Notes under the pieces: model-generated
Told to the model about the DNA's origin: nothing
The model's database searches: none
Seen by the model: only the letters and a program-made list of their open reading frames with translations
Part shown: piece after piece, positions 41,224 to 48,429 of the stretch
Layout: every line of letters begins with the position of its first letter
How positions within the stretch are numbered: position 1 is the first letter of the stretch
Position numbers and translations under genes: made by a program
Origin: UMGS363 sp051881815
GTDB taxonomy: Bacteria; Bacillota; Clostridia; Oscillospirales; Ruminococcaceae
DNA length: 64,000 bases
Direction of reading: 5' to 3'
Assembly: GCA_051881815.1 (NCBI GenBank)
Contig: JBJEQP010000083.1
Coordinates: forward strand, 1-64,000

Positions 41224-41397
41224 TTAATATTTACGCTTACGAGCAGCTTCGGACTTCTTCTTACGCTTTACCGAAGGCTTCTCATAGTGTTCTCTTTTAC
41301 GAACTTCAGCGATAACGCCGTCCTTAGCACAGCTTCTCTTAAAACGCTTGAGAGCAGTTTCCAAGGATTCGTTCTTACCAACACGAATTTCTGCCAA
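41224..41397 (-). CDS. rpsU: 30S ribosomal protein S21
   Basis: 57 residues, MAEIRVGKNESLETALKRFK then RSCAKDGVIAEVRKREHYEK and a basic tail KRKKKSEAARKRKY, the typical S21 sequence and length. The start codon is TTG 41397 behind GAGGGAAT; there is no ATG in the right place. S21 binds 16S rRNA near the anti-Shine-Dalgarno end and helps initiation. It is a single gene with its own consensus promoter. It is shorter than usual gene-calling cutoffs and so easily missed. Confidence 0.95.
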   Translation of the reverse strand: MAEIRVGKNESLETALKRFKRSCAKDGVIAEVRKREHYEKPSVKRKKKSEAARKRKY

Positions 41398-41453
41398 TTT
41401 TATTCCCTCCCTTTGCCGCTCAGGCAGAGGATGATATAAGATACAACTACTTT

Positions 41454-41482
41454 ATTATACAATATAAATTCCAAATTGTCAA
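41454..41482 (-). promoter_or_regulatory. rpsU promoter
   Basis: On the minus strand, TTGACA (41482-41477), 17-bp spacer, TATAAT (41459-41454), in the gap between leuS and rpsU. Confidence 0.8.
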
Positions 41483-41546
41483 GGGTTATCCGAAAAAACC
41501 TGCACAAATTTGATGAGATTTTTTGTAAACAATGAGTTTAAAATGC

Positions 41547-43988
41547 TTATTTCGCAACGATGTTAACGATCCTGCCCTTGACGTAGATCTCCTTGACGAT
41601 GTTCTTGCCTTCAAGGAAAGCCTTAACATCGGGCTGAGCCTTTGCCTTTGCAAGTGCGGAATCCTGCTCCTCGTCAACGCCGACCATTATCTTGCCCTTG
41701 AGCTTGCCGTTTATCTGAACAGCGATCTCGATCTCATCGACTACAAGCTCCTTTTCGTCATAAACAGGCCATGCTTCAAATGCAATGGTCTTGTCGTGAC
41801 CGAAAATGCTCCAGATCTCCTCACAAACGTGCGGAGTTACGGGAGAGAGAAGCTTTACGACGCCTTCTGCGTACTCCTTCGGGCACTTTCCTGCCTTGTA
41901 AGCAGCGTTCATGAATATCATAAGCTGGCTGATAGCGGTGTTGAATGCAAGCGCTTCAAAGTCATCCGTAACCTTCTTGACAGTCTGGTGGTAAACCCTT
42001 GTAAGAGTACCGTCATTTTCATCCGTAAGGTTTGCGGGCTCTGTGAAGAAGTTCCAAACTCTTGTGATGAACTTCTTTGCACCCTCAACGCCTGCTGCGC
42101 TCCACGGCTTTGAAACCTCGAGAGGTCCCATGAACATCTCGTAAAGACGGAGAGTATCAGCACCGTAATCTCTTACGATATCGCTCGGATTTACAACGTA
42201 TTCGGGATATCTCTTGCCCATCTTAATGCCGTTTTCGCCGAGGATCATACCCTGATGTACAAGCTTCTTGAACGGTTCCTTTGTCGGTGCAAGACCCTTG
42301 TCGTAAAGGTATCTGTTCCAGATACGGGAGTACATAAGGTGACCAACTGTGTGTTCGGGACCGCCGATGTAAAGGTCAACAGGCATCCAGTGCTTCAAAA
42401 GCTCGGGATCTGCAAACATTTTGTCGTTCTTCGGATCAATAAATCTGAAATAGTACCAGCTTGAACCTGCGGAGCCGGGCATTGTAGAGGTTTCTCTTGT
42501 ACCCTTTATGCCGTCCTTGTCATACTGCTTCCATTCAACCGCATTTTCAAGAGGAGCCTTGCCGTTCTTGCCCTTGTAATCTTCAAGCTCGGGAAGAATA
42601 AGCGGAAGTTCCTCGTCTGCAAGAACGTGTATCTTGCCGTCCTCTGTGTGAACAACGGGGACAGGCTCGCCCCAGTAACGCTGACGTGCGAATATCCATT
42701 CTCTGAAATGGTAGTTTGTTGTGCGCTTTGCAACGCCCATCTTTTCAAGCTTGCAGGTGATCGCTTCCTTTGCTTCTTCAACGGTAAGTCCCGTAAATTC
42801 CTCGGAATTTATCAGCTTGTAGCCCTTGCCGAGATAATCGCCCTTTTCAAAAGCCTTTTCGGAAACGTCAACGTGACCGAGCTTTTCATCACCGTCAATT
42901 ACCTGTATCATATCAATATTATGTGCGACCGCATATTCAAAGTCACGCTGATCGTGAGAAGGAACAGCCATGACCGCACCCGTGCCATAGCTTGCAAGAA
43001 CGAAGTCGCCGATAAACATTCTGACTTCCTTGCCGTTTACGGGATTGATGCAGGTAACACCCTTTAGCTCGCAGCCGGACTTTGTCTTGTTGAACTCCGT
43101 ACGATCCATATCGTTCTTTTTTAGAGTTTCGTCAATATATGCCTGAACCTCTTCCTTGTTGGTGATACGGGGCATAAGCGACTTTACAATATCACCGTCG
43201 GGAGCAAGCACCATAAATGTGATACCGTAGATAGTTTCGATACAAGTCGTGTAGATGCTGAAATCACCGCCGCCGACAATGTCGAACTTGACTTCGACAC
43301 CGGTGGATTTGCCTATCCAGTTGCGCTGCATAGCCTTTGTGGATTCGGGCCAGTCGATCTCATCAAGACCCTCGAGAAGCTTTTCTGCAAAAGCAGGCTG
43401 GTCAATGACCCACTGCTTCATATTCTTTCTTACAACAGGATAACCGCCGCGCTCGGACTTTCCGTCGATGACTTCATCGTTGGAAAGAACCGTTCCAAGC
43501 TCTTCGCACCAGTTTACGGGCATATCAACATACTTTGCATAGCCATCAAGATAGAGCTGCTTGAAGATCCACTGCGTCCACTTGTAGAACTCGGGATCGG
43601 AGGTAGCGATCATCTTCGACCAGTCATAGTCAAAGCCAAGCTCCTTTAGCTGCTTGGAGAAGGTCTTGATGTTTTCCTGCGTGAAGCCGTTCGGGTGGTT
43701 GCCCGTTGTTACGGCATACTGCTCTGCAGGAAGACCGAAGGAGTCATATCCCATCGGGTGAAGGACATTATAGCCCTGCATCCTCTTCATACGGGAAACG
43801 ATATCGGTTGCTGTGTAGCCCTCGGGATGTCCTGCGTGAAGACCAACGCCCGAAGGATAAGGGAACATATCAAGAACATAGTATTTCGGCTTGGAGAAAT
43901 CCCAGACATCCGTCTTGAAGGTTTCATTCTCCTCCCAGTATTTCTGCCACTTTTTTTCAATAGCGGCATAGTCATAGCGCTCTGCCAT
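41547..43988 (-). CDS. leuS: leucine--tRNA ligase
   Basis: This 813-residue class I synthetase has the HIGH motif in PYPSGVGLHAGHPEGY near 40-55, an inserted CP1 editing domain (about 220-410) with the TGAVMAVPSHDQRDFEYA pocket, the tRNA-binding domain and an anticodon domain. The signature loop reads GIKMGKRYPEYVV where KMSKS is expected, so the third position is Gly. Such divergence from KMSKS is known among clostridial LeuRS, but the Gly is worth noting. It is followed by rpsU and preceded by rsfS. Confidence 0.95.
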   Translation of the reverse strand: MAERYDYAAIEKKWQKYWEENETFKTDVWDFSKPKYYVLDMFPYPSGVGLHAGHPEGYTATDIVSRMKRMQGYNVLHPMGYDSFGLPAEQYAVTTGNHPNGFTQENIKTFSKQLKELGFDYDWSKMIATSDPEFYKWTQWIFKQLYLDGYAKYVDMPVNWCEELGTVLSNDEVIDGKSERGGYPVVRKNMKQWVIDQPAFAEKLLEGLDEIDWPESTKAMQRNWIGKSTGVEVKFDIVGGGDFSIYTTCIETIYGITFMVLAPDGDIVKSLMPRITNKEEVQAYIDETLKKNDMDRTEFNKTKSGCELKGVTCINPVNGKEVRMFIGDFVLASYGTGAVMAVPSHDQRDFEYAVAHNIDMIQVIDGDEKLGHVDVSEKAFEKGDYLGKGYKLINSEEFTGLTVEEAKEAITCKLEKMGVAKRTTNYHFREWIFARQRYWGEPVPVVHTEDGKIHVLADEELPLILPELEDYKGKNGKAPLENAVEWKQYDKDGIKGTRETSTMPGSAGSSWYYFRFIDPKNDKMFADPELLKHWMPVDLYIGGPEHTVGHLMYSRIWNRYLYDKGLAPTKEPFKKLVHQGMILGENGIKMGKRYPEYVVNPSDIVRDYGADTLRLYEMFMGPLEVSKPWSAAGVEGAKKFITRVWNFFTEPANLTDENDGTLTRVYHQTVKKVTDDFEALAFNTAISQLMIFMNAAYKAGKCPKEYAEGVVKLLSPVTPHVCEEIWSIFGHDKTIAFEAWPVYDEKELVVDEIEIAVQINGKLKGKIMVGVDEEQDSALAKAKAQPDVKAFLEGKNIVKEIYVKGRIVNIVAK

Positions 43989-44031
43989 TTATATCAATCC
44001 TTTTCAAAATAATTTCCTTAAACCGCTAAAA

Positions 44032-44394
44032 TTACTTTAACCATGCGGAAATGTCGATTTCCTCACCGTCGCTCCAAAGTCTTTCAAGGTTGTAGAAATC
44101 TCTCTGATCTCTTGAAAAAACGTGAACGATGATGTCCGAGTAGTCGAGGATTATCCAGTTTGAACCGTTGTTGCCCTGAATGCTGTGCGGCTGGATACCC
44201 TGCTCGCTCAATTTGAAATCAACTTCGTCCGCAAGCGCCCTTGTCTGTGTGGAGCTTGTTCCGTCCGCAATGACGAAATAGTCGGCAAGAATGGAGATAT
44301 CCCCGATCTTTATTACCTTTATATCTTCAGCCTTTTTGCTGTCGAGTGCCTTAACGGCGATCTCAAGGATCTGCTGCTGTGTATGCTCTGCCAT
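44032..44394 (-). CDS. rsfS: ribosome silencing factor RsfS
   Basis: 120 residues of the RsfS/YbeB/Iojap family. The core KVIKIGDISILADYFVIADG and NGSNWIILDYSDIIVHVFSR is characteristic. It binds ribosomal protein L14 and blocks subunit joining when nutrients fall. I chose ATG 44394 because of GGAGG upstream; an in-frame extension to 44445 is not conserved. It is 1 bp from yqeK in the leftward series nadD-yqeK-rsfS-leuS, the usual Firmicute order. Confidence 0.94.
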   Translation of the reverse strand: MAEHTQQQILEIAVKALDSKKAEDIKVIKIGDISILADYFVIADGTSSTQTRALADEVDFKLSEQGIQPHSIQGNNGSNWIILDYSDIIVHVFSRDQRDFYNLERLWSDGEEIDISAWLK

Positions 44395-44395
44395 T

Positions 44396-44980
44396 TTATT
44401 CCTCCGTTTTTTTGCAAATATCCGTATAGTAATTATAAGCTTCAAGAGTCTGCGTCGGGATAAGCGAACCCTTTTCCATGACCTCGTTTATCGAGTGCTT
44501 CACCGTTTCAAGTATCGCTTTTTTTATGTCCGCAAACGCAAGCTTGCGGAACTTTTCAACGTCCTTGAAGCTTCTTTCGACCGATACAAGATCAGCCATG
44601 TAAATTATCTCTTCAAGCTCGCTCATTTTCGCTCTGCCCGTTGTATGATAGCGGATAGCGTTCAGAAAATCTTCATTTCTGAAATCAAAAACCGTTTCGG
44701 CGTAATATGACCCTGCAACGGCATGATAAAGCGCAGGCGTTTTCAGCTCCGCTTCGCAGACATTCCTGCGTGATTTTTTCACCATCGCAAGCTGCTCGGC
44801 AGTCGGAAGCTCCTTGCAGCAATCGTGAACAAGACCTGCCGTATAGGCTTCATTCGGATCCTTGTAGCCGTGCGCTTCGGCAAGCTTTTTCGCCATATCC
44901 GCAACGTTTACGCTGTGTGTAAAGCGTTTTTTTGAAAGTTTAATGCTTAAAATATCGATAAGCTCCGCATCGGAATACAT
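44396..44980 (-). CDS. yqeK: HD-domain hydrolase YqeK (diadenosine tetraphosphatase type)
   Basis: This 194-residue HD-superfamily protein has His in KKRFTHSVNVADMA, the HD pair in GLVHDCCKELP, then LYHAVAGSYYAE and IRYHTTGRAKMS. YqeK enzymes hydrolyse Ap4A symmetrically to ADP. The distal Asp lies in IYMADLVSVERS. It is 4 bp after nadD and 1 bp before rsfS, consistent with co-translation in the NAD/ribosome-silencing cluster. Confidence 0.92.
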   Translation of the reverse strand: MYSDAELIDILSIKLSKKRFTHSVNVADMAKKLAEAHGYKDPNEAYTAGLVHDCCKELPTAEQLAMVKKSRRNVCEAELKTPALYHAVAGSYYAETVFDFRNEDFLNAIRYHTTGRAKMSELEEIIYMADLVSVERSFKDVEKFRKLAFADIKKAILETVKHSINEVMEKGSLIPTQTLEAYNYYTDICKKTEE

Positions 44981-44984
44981 TTTA

Positions 44985-45611
44985 TCAGTCCTTGCTTTTT
45001 AATCTATGATATACATGATTTTCCTCTATATATTCTACTACATTTTTATCCATATAGCAAGATAAATCGCAATTTTTTAAAATTTTTTCACGAATTTCCG
45101 ATGAAGAAAGCTCAAAAGCCGATATCTCCGTGACGATGACCCTTCCATATTCGGAAAGCTGCCCTGCCTTTTTGCGAAGCTCTTCAATATCGCCTCCGCC
45201 GTTCTCCCGTGAAGCCGCTATGATCGTACACATCCCGAGGATATCCTGCCAGCGGTGCCACCTGTCGAACGAGAGCAGCATATCGCTCCCCATTATGAAA
45301 AAAAGCTCATCGTCGGGGAATTCCTCGTGAAAATGACTGACCGTGTTCACGGAATAGCTCACCTCGGACTGCGATAGTTCCCAGTCGCTCACCGTCACAT
45401 AAGGCAGACTTTCAAACGCAAGCCTGCACATTTGGAGCCTGTCCTTTCCGTCCGCAACAAAGCCGCCGCTGTCCTTTTTGAACGGCGAAATAAACGTAGG
45501 GATGACGAAAACACGGTCGATGCCGTTCTTCTCCGCAGTTTCCTTAACAAGATTGAAATGTCCGTTGTGAACGGGGTTGAAGCTGCCACCGAATAGTGCA
45601 ATTCTGCTCAT
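44985..45611 (-). CDS. nadD: nicotinate-nucleotide adenylyltransferase
   Basis: This 208-residue enzyme makes deamido-NAD from nicotinate mononucleotide and ATP. The nucleotidyltransferase motif FGGSFNPVHNGHFNLV is at residues 7-22. The second motif is SSSEIREKIL near the C-terminus, and LFFIMGSDMLLSFDRWHRW forms the centre. It starts just 1 bp after yhbY and precedes yqeK. Confidence 0.95.
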   Translation of the reverse strand: MSRIALFGGSFNPVHNGHFNLVKETAEKNGIDRVFVIPTFISPFKKDSGGFVADGKDRLQMCRLAFESLPYVTVSDWELSQSEVSYSVNTVSHFHEEFPDDELFFIMGSDMLLSFDRWHRWQDILGMCTIIAASRENGGGDIEELRKKAGQLSEYGRVIVTEISAFELSSSEIREKILKNCDLSCYMDKNVVEYIEENHVYHRLKSKD

Positions 45612-45612
45612 A

Positions 45613-45900
45613 TTAAAACTTTATTTTCGGGTTCTGCGGATTGCGCTTGAAAAGAACAAGCTTGTTTCCGATGACCTGAACGACCTCGGACTTTGTCTTT
45701 TCCGCAAGCTCCGCAGCAGCCTCGGCAGGAGAAAGCATTGCGCCCTCAAGAACCTTCATTTTAACTATCTCTCTTGCGCGAAGTGCGTCGCTGACCTGTG
45801 TGACGAGCGTGTCAACGATGCCGTTTTTTCCGACCTGTAAGATCGTATCTTCTGTGCTTGCGATACTTTTAAGTGCCGCTCTCTGTTTGCTTGTAAGCAT
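45613..45900 (-). CDS. yhbY: YhbY/CRS1-type RNA-binding protein
   Basis: 95 residues of the CRM domain fold: KQRAALKSIASTEDTILQVG, then KNGIVDTLV and a C-terminal EVVQVIGNKLVLFKRN. These proteins associate with pre-50S particles and assist 23S rRNA maturation. The GKNG loop, usually GxxG, is the RNA-contact site. It lies at the head of the nadD-yqeK-rsfS group. Confidence 0.93.
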   Translation of the reverse strand: MLTSKQRAALKSIASTEDTILQVGKNGIVDTLVTQVSDALRAREIVKMKVLEGAMLSPAEAAAELAEKTKSEVVQVIGNKLVLFKRNPQNPKIKF

Positions 45901-45937
45901 AATCTTTATCCTTTCATTCTGACATATATACGTTATT

Positions 45938-46507
45938 TCATTCGCCCTTTATCCGCTTTTCAAACTTGCGCAAAGCGTCAGCACGGTGACTTACTTCGTC
46001 CTTTTCCTCCGCCGATATTTCCGCAAAGGAACGGTCGCCGTACATAAATATCGGGTCGTAGCCGAAGCCGTTCGTTCCACGTTTTTCGTAGCCTATCTTT
46101 CCCTCGCAGGTGCCCTTTACGGTGAAGCTTTCGCCGTTTTCATCAATGTAGCAAACAGCGCAGACAAATCTCGCCGTGCGCTTCTCATCGGGAACACCCT
46201 CCATTTTGGAAAGCACCTTTGCGCAGCGCCTGCCCTCCTCGGCATAACGTGCGGAGTAAATGCCCGGCTCGCCGCCGAGTGCGTCCACTTCAAGTCCGCT
46301 GTCATCGGCGATAACGGGGAGATGAGTTATATCGTAAGCCGCCTTTGCCTTTATATAAGCGTTTTCCTCGAAGGTCGTTCCGGTTTCATCGGCTTCGATA
46401 TCTGCGCCTGCCTCCGACTGTGTGAGCACTTCATATCCCAGCGGTTCAAGTATCTCACGGAACTCACGAACCTTGTTTTTGTTGTTTGATGCAAGTATTA
46501 TTTTCAT
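45938..46507 (-). CDS. rdgB: XTP/dITP diphosphatase (RdgB/HAM1)
   Basis: This 189-residue pyrophosphatase removes noncanonical purine triphosphates (XTP, dITP, ITP). The N-terminal ASNNKNKVREFREIL, VIADDSGLEVDALGGEPGIYSARYA and TNGFGYDPIFMYGD motifs are all present. It lies 2 bp after the ftsY stop and is part of the same leftward unit. Confidence 0.95.
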   Translation of the reverse strand: MKIILASNNKNKVREFREILEPLGYEVLTQSEAGADIEADETGTTFEENAYIKAKAAYDITHLPVIADDSGLEVDALGGEPGIYSARYAEEGRRCAKVLSKMEGVPDEKRTARFVCAVCYIDENGESFTVKGTCEGKIGYEKRGTNGFGYDPIFMYGDRSFAEISAEEKDEVSHRADALRKFEKRIKGE

Positions 46508-46509
46508 AA

Positions 46510-47787
46510 TTATTTATCCTCGCCGTCATTGTCTTTTTTCTTCTTGCCAAAAGTAATTTCCTTGAAAAGGAATCCGAATTTTCCATTCTTGGGGTCTTTT
46601 TTCTGCTCGGGAGCTTCTTCGGTTTCAGCCGTTTTTTCTTCGGCTTCATCTTCGTGAGCTTCTTCCGCATCGTCTATGATCTCTTCTTCAACATCTTCAT
46701 TTACGGGTTCGGGAGCTTCTTCCGTATCGTCGGTATCGGCGAAGCTTTCTTCAATGCTTTCTTCAAGCTCTTCGGCAACATCATCAATACCGATCTCTGC
46801 CGTAACTTCTTCGGAAAGCACAGGTTCTTCCGCAGTTTCTTCATCGGTCAGACGCTCATAGTTATAATCAAAATCTGTTTCATTGTCAAAGAGCGCTTCC
46901 GCAAAATCATGCGCATTGAATTCCTGCAGATCGTCTATCTTTTCGCCCACTCCGACAAGCTTTACGGGGATCCCAAGCTCGTTGTGGATAGAGATTATTA
47001 TACCGCCCTTTGCCGTTCCGTCAAGCTTTGTCAGAACGATGCCGGTGATGTCTGCGACTTCACTGAAAAGCTTCGCCTGATTAACGGCGTTCTGTCCCGT
47101 TGTAGCGTCAAGAACAAGCAGCGTTTCGAGCGAACAGCCTTCACCCTGTTCATGAATGATACGGCTGATCTTTTTAAGCTCGTCCATAAGATTTTTCTTG
47201 TTGTGAAGTCTTCCTGCGGTGTCGCAGATAAGGACATCTGTTCCTCTTGCCTTTGCCGCAGTTACAGCGTCAAAAACCACTGCGGCAGGGTCGGAACCCT
47301 CGGCGTGCTTGACAATATCCACTCCTGCACGTTCCGTCCATATCCGGAGCTGCTCGATCGCAGCGGCACGGAACGTATCCGCAGCGGCAACGAGAACCTT
47401 TTTCCCGTCGTTCTTATATTTAGCCGCAAGCTTTCCTATCGTTGTGGTCTTGCCTGCACCGTTTACACCTATAACAAGTATGACCGACGGTGTTGTTGAA
47501 GTGTCTATCTTCTTATCCTCGCCGAGCATTTCCTCGATTATATTTTTAAGCTCCGCCTTGGTTTCATCGGGAGTCGTAAGCTTATTTTCCTTGACCGAAG
47601 CACGGAGCTTTTCAACGATAGAAAGCGAAGTTTCCACGCCGATATCGCAGGTTATGAGCACCTCTTCAAGCTCATCAAAAAAATCATCGTCAAGCTGTGA
47701 ATGAGCGCCGAAAAGTGCGCCGAACTTGCTCATCATCGAGTCTTTGGTCTTCTTTACGCCCTCGGCGATCTTACTGAAAATATTCAT
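46510..47787 (-). CDS. ftsY: signal recognition particle receptor FtsY with an acidic C-terminal tail
   Basis: This 425-residue SRP receptor GTPase docks ribosome-SRP complexes at the membrane. The N domain (about 1-90) and G domain are standard: GVNGAGKTTTIGKLAAKYK, DTAGRLHNKKNLMDEL and TKLDGTAKGG. After the usual FtsY end near residue 300, about 120 more residues follow, dominated by Glu and Asp and ending in a basic KKKKDNDGEDK. E. coli FtsY carries its acidic A domain at the N-terminus; here it is at the other end. I chose ATG 47787 for spacing to GAGGT. Confidence 0.95.
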   Translation of the reverse strand: MNIFSKIAEGVKKTKDSMMSKFGALFGAHSQLDDDFFDELEEVLITCDIGVETSLSIVEKLRASVKENKLTTPDETKAELKNIIEEMLGEDKKIDTSTTPSVILVIGVNGAGKTTTIGKLAAKYKNDGKKVLVAAADTFRAAAIEQLRIWTERAGVDIVKHAEGSDPAAVVFDAVTAAKARGTDVLICDTAGRLHNKKNLMDELKKISRIIHEQGEGCSLETLLVLDATTGQNAVNQAKLFSEVADITGIVLTKLDGTAKGGIIISIHNELGIPVKLVGVGEKIDDLQEFNAHDFAEALFDNETDFDYNYERLTDEETAEEPVLSEEVTAEIGIDDVAEELEESIEESFADTDDTEEAPEPVNEDVEEEIIDDAEEAHEDEAEEKTAETEEAPEQKKDPKNGKFGFLFKEITFGKKKKDNDGEDK

Positions 47788-47932
47788 TTGCATGACCTCA
47801 CATTAAAAAGTTTATCTGTTCTCATATCGGGACAAAGCGGAGAGAATTTCTTCAAGATTATTCTCCTGATCGGGGTGTCCCGAACCTGCGACCCTTTTCG
47901 CAGCCTGAAAGCGTTCCTTGTCATTCTTTCCG

Positions 47933-48408
47933 TTAATGAAAAAAAACAAATTCAAAAGCATACTGACCGAAAATAGTCTTATGTATTTTTAACTTCTTTA
48001 CATCGGACAGATCATAAACCCCTGTACGGTTGTTTCCCGTAAAATAGCCGAGCGAACCCGTGCGTACCGTCAGCAGTCTGTCCATATTCGTAACAGTCAT
48101 ATATCCGGGGTCGATCTGATTTCCGACCGTTCCCGCCAAAAACCTTTCGGCTTGAAAATGCCATAAGGGGTTCTCTAAAAACCGGGACACGAGCAAAGCC
48201 TCGTTATGAGTTTTGTCAGCTGCAAGGCATCAAACCGCAGTGAATACTTGATGTATTTCAAGGTTTGATAACGCAGCAGATGGCGAAACTCATAGAGGAT
48301 TTGCCGTGAAGGAGGTTTTTAGAGGTTCCCATAAATAATACCCGTGCGGCTTTCCCCTGCCATAAGCATACCGTCAAAAATTTCCTGTGCTGTATTTAGA
48401 TCAAGCAT
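47933..48408 (-). pseudogene. unknown gene disrupted by a family B repeat
   Basis: On the minus strand ATG 48408 opens MLDLNTAQEIFDGMLMAGES then RTGIIY and runs into family B copy 3, where it stops after GNL. Beyond the repeat a frame with WHFQAERFLAGTVGNQIDPG, YMTVTNMDRLLTV and TGVYDLSDVKKLKIHK reaches TAA 47933-47935. Removing the repeat and one ATAA restores GIIYGIFKPKG but then needs a further frame change to join the second part, so the gene has at least two lesions. Family unknown; it lies between smc and ftsY. Confidence 0.7.
48167..48330 (+). repeat. repeat family B, copy 3 (164 bp), inside a gene
   Basis: Same ends and orientation as copies 1 and 2, flanked by ATAA (48163-48166, 48331-48334). 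The inner hairpin is GAATAC-TTGAT-GTATTTC here, against AATAC/GTATT plus TA/TA in the others. It interrupts the pseudogene 47933-48408, so it arrived by insertion. Confidence 0.92.
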
Positions 48409-48429
48409 TTATATCCCCCTGTTCTGCCG

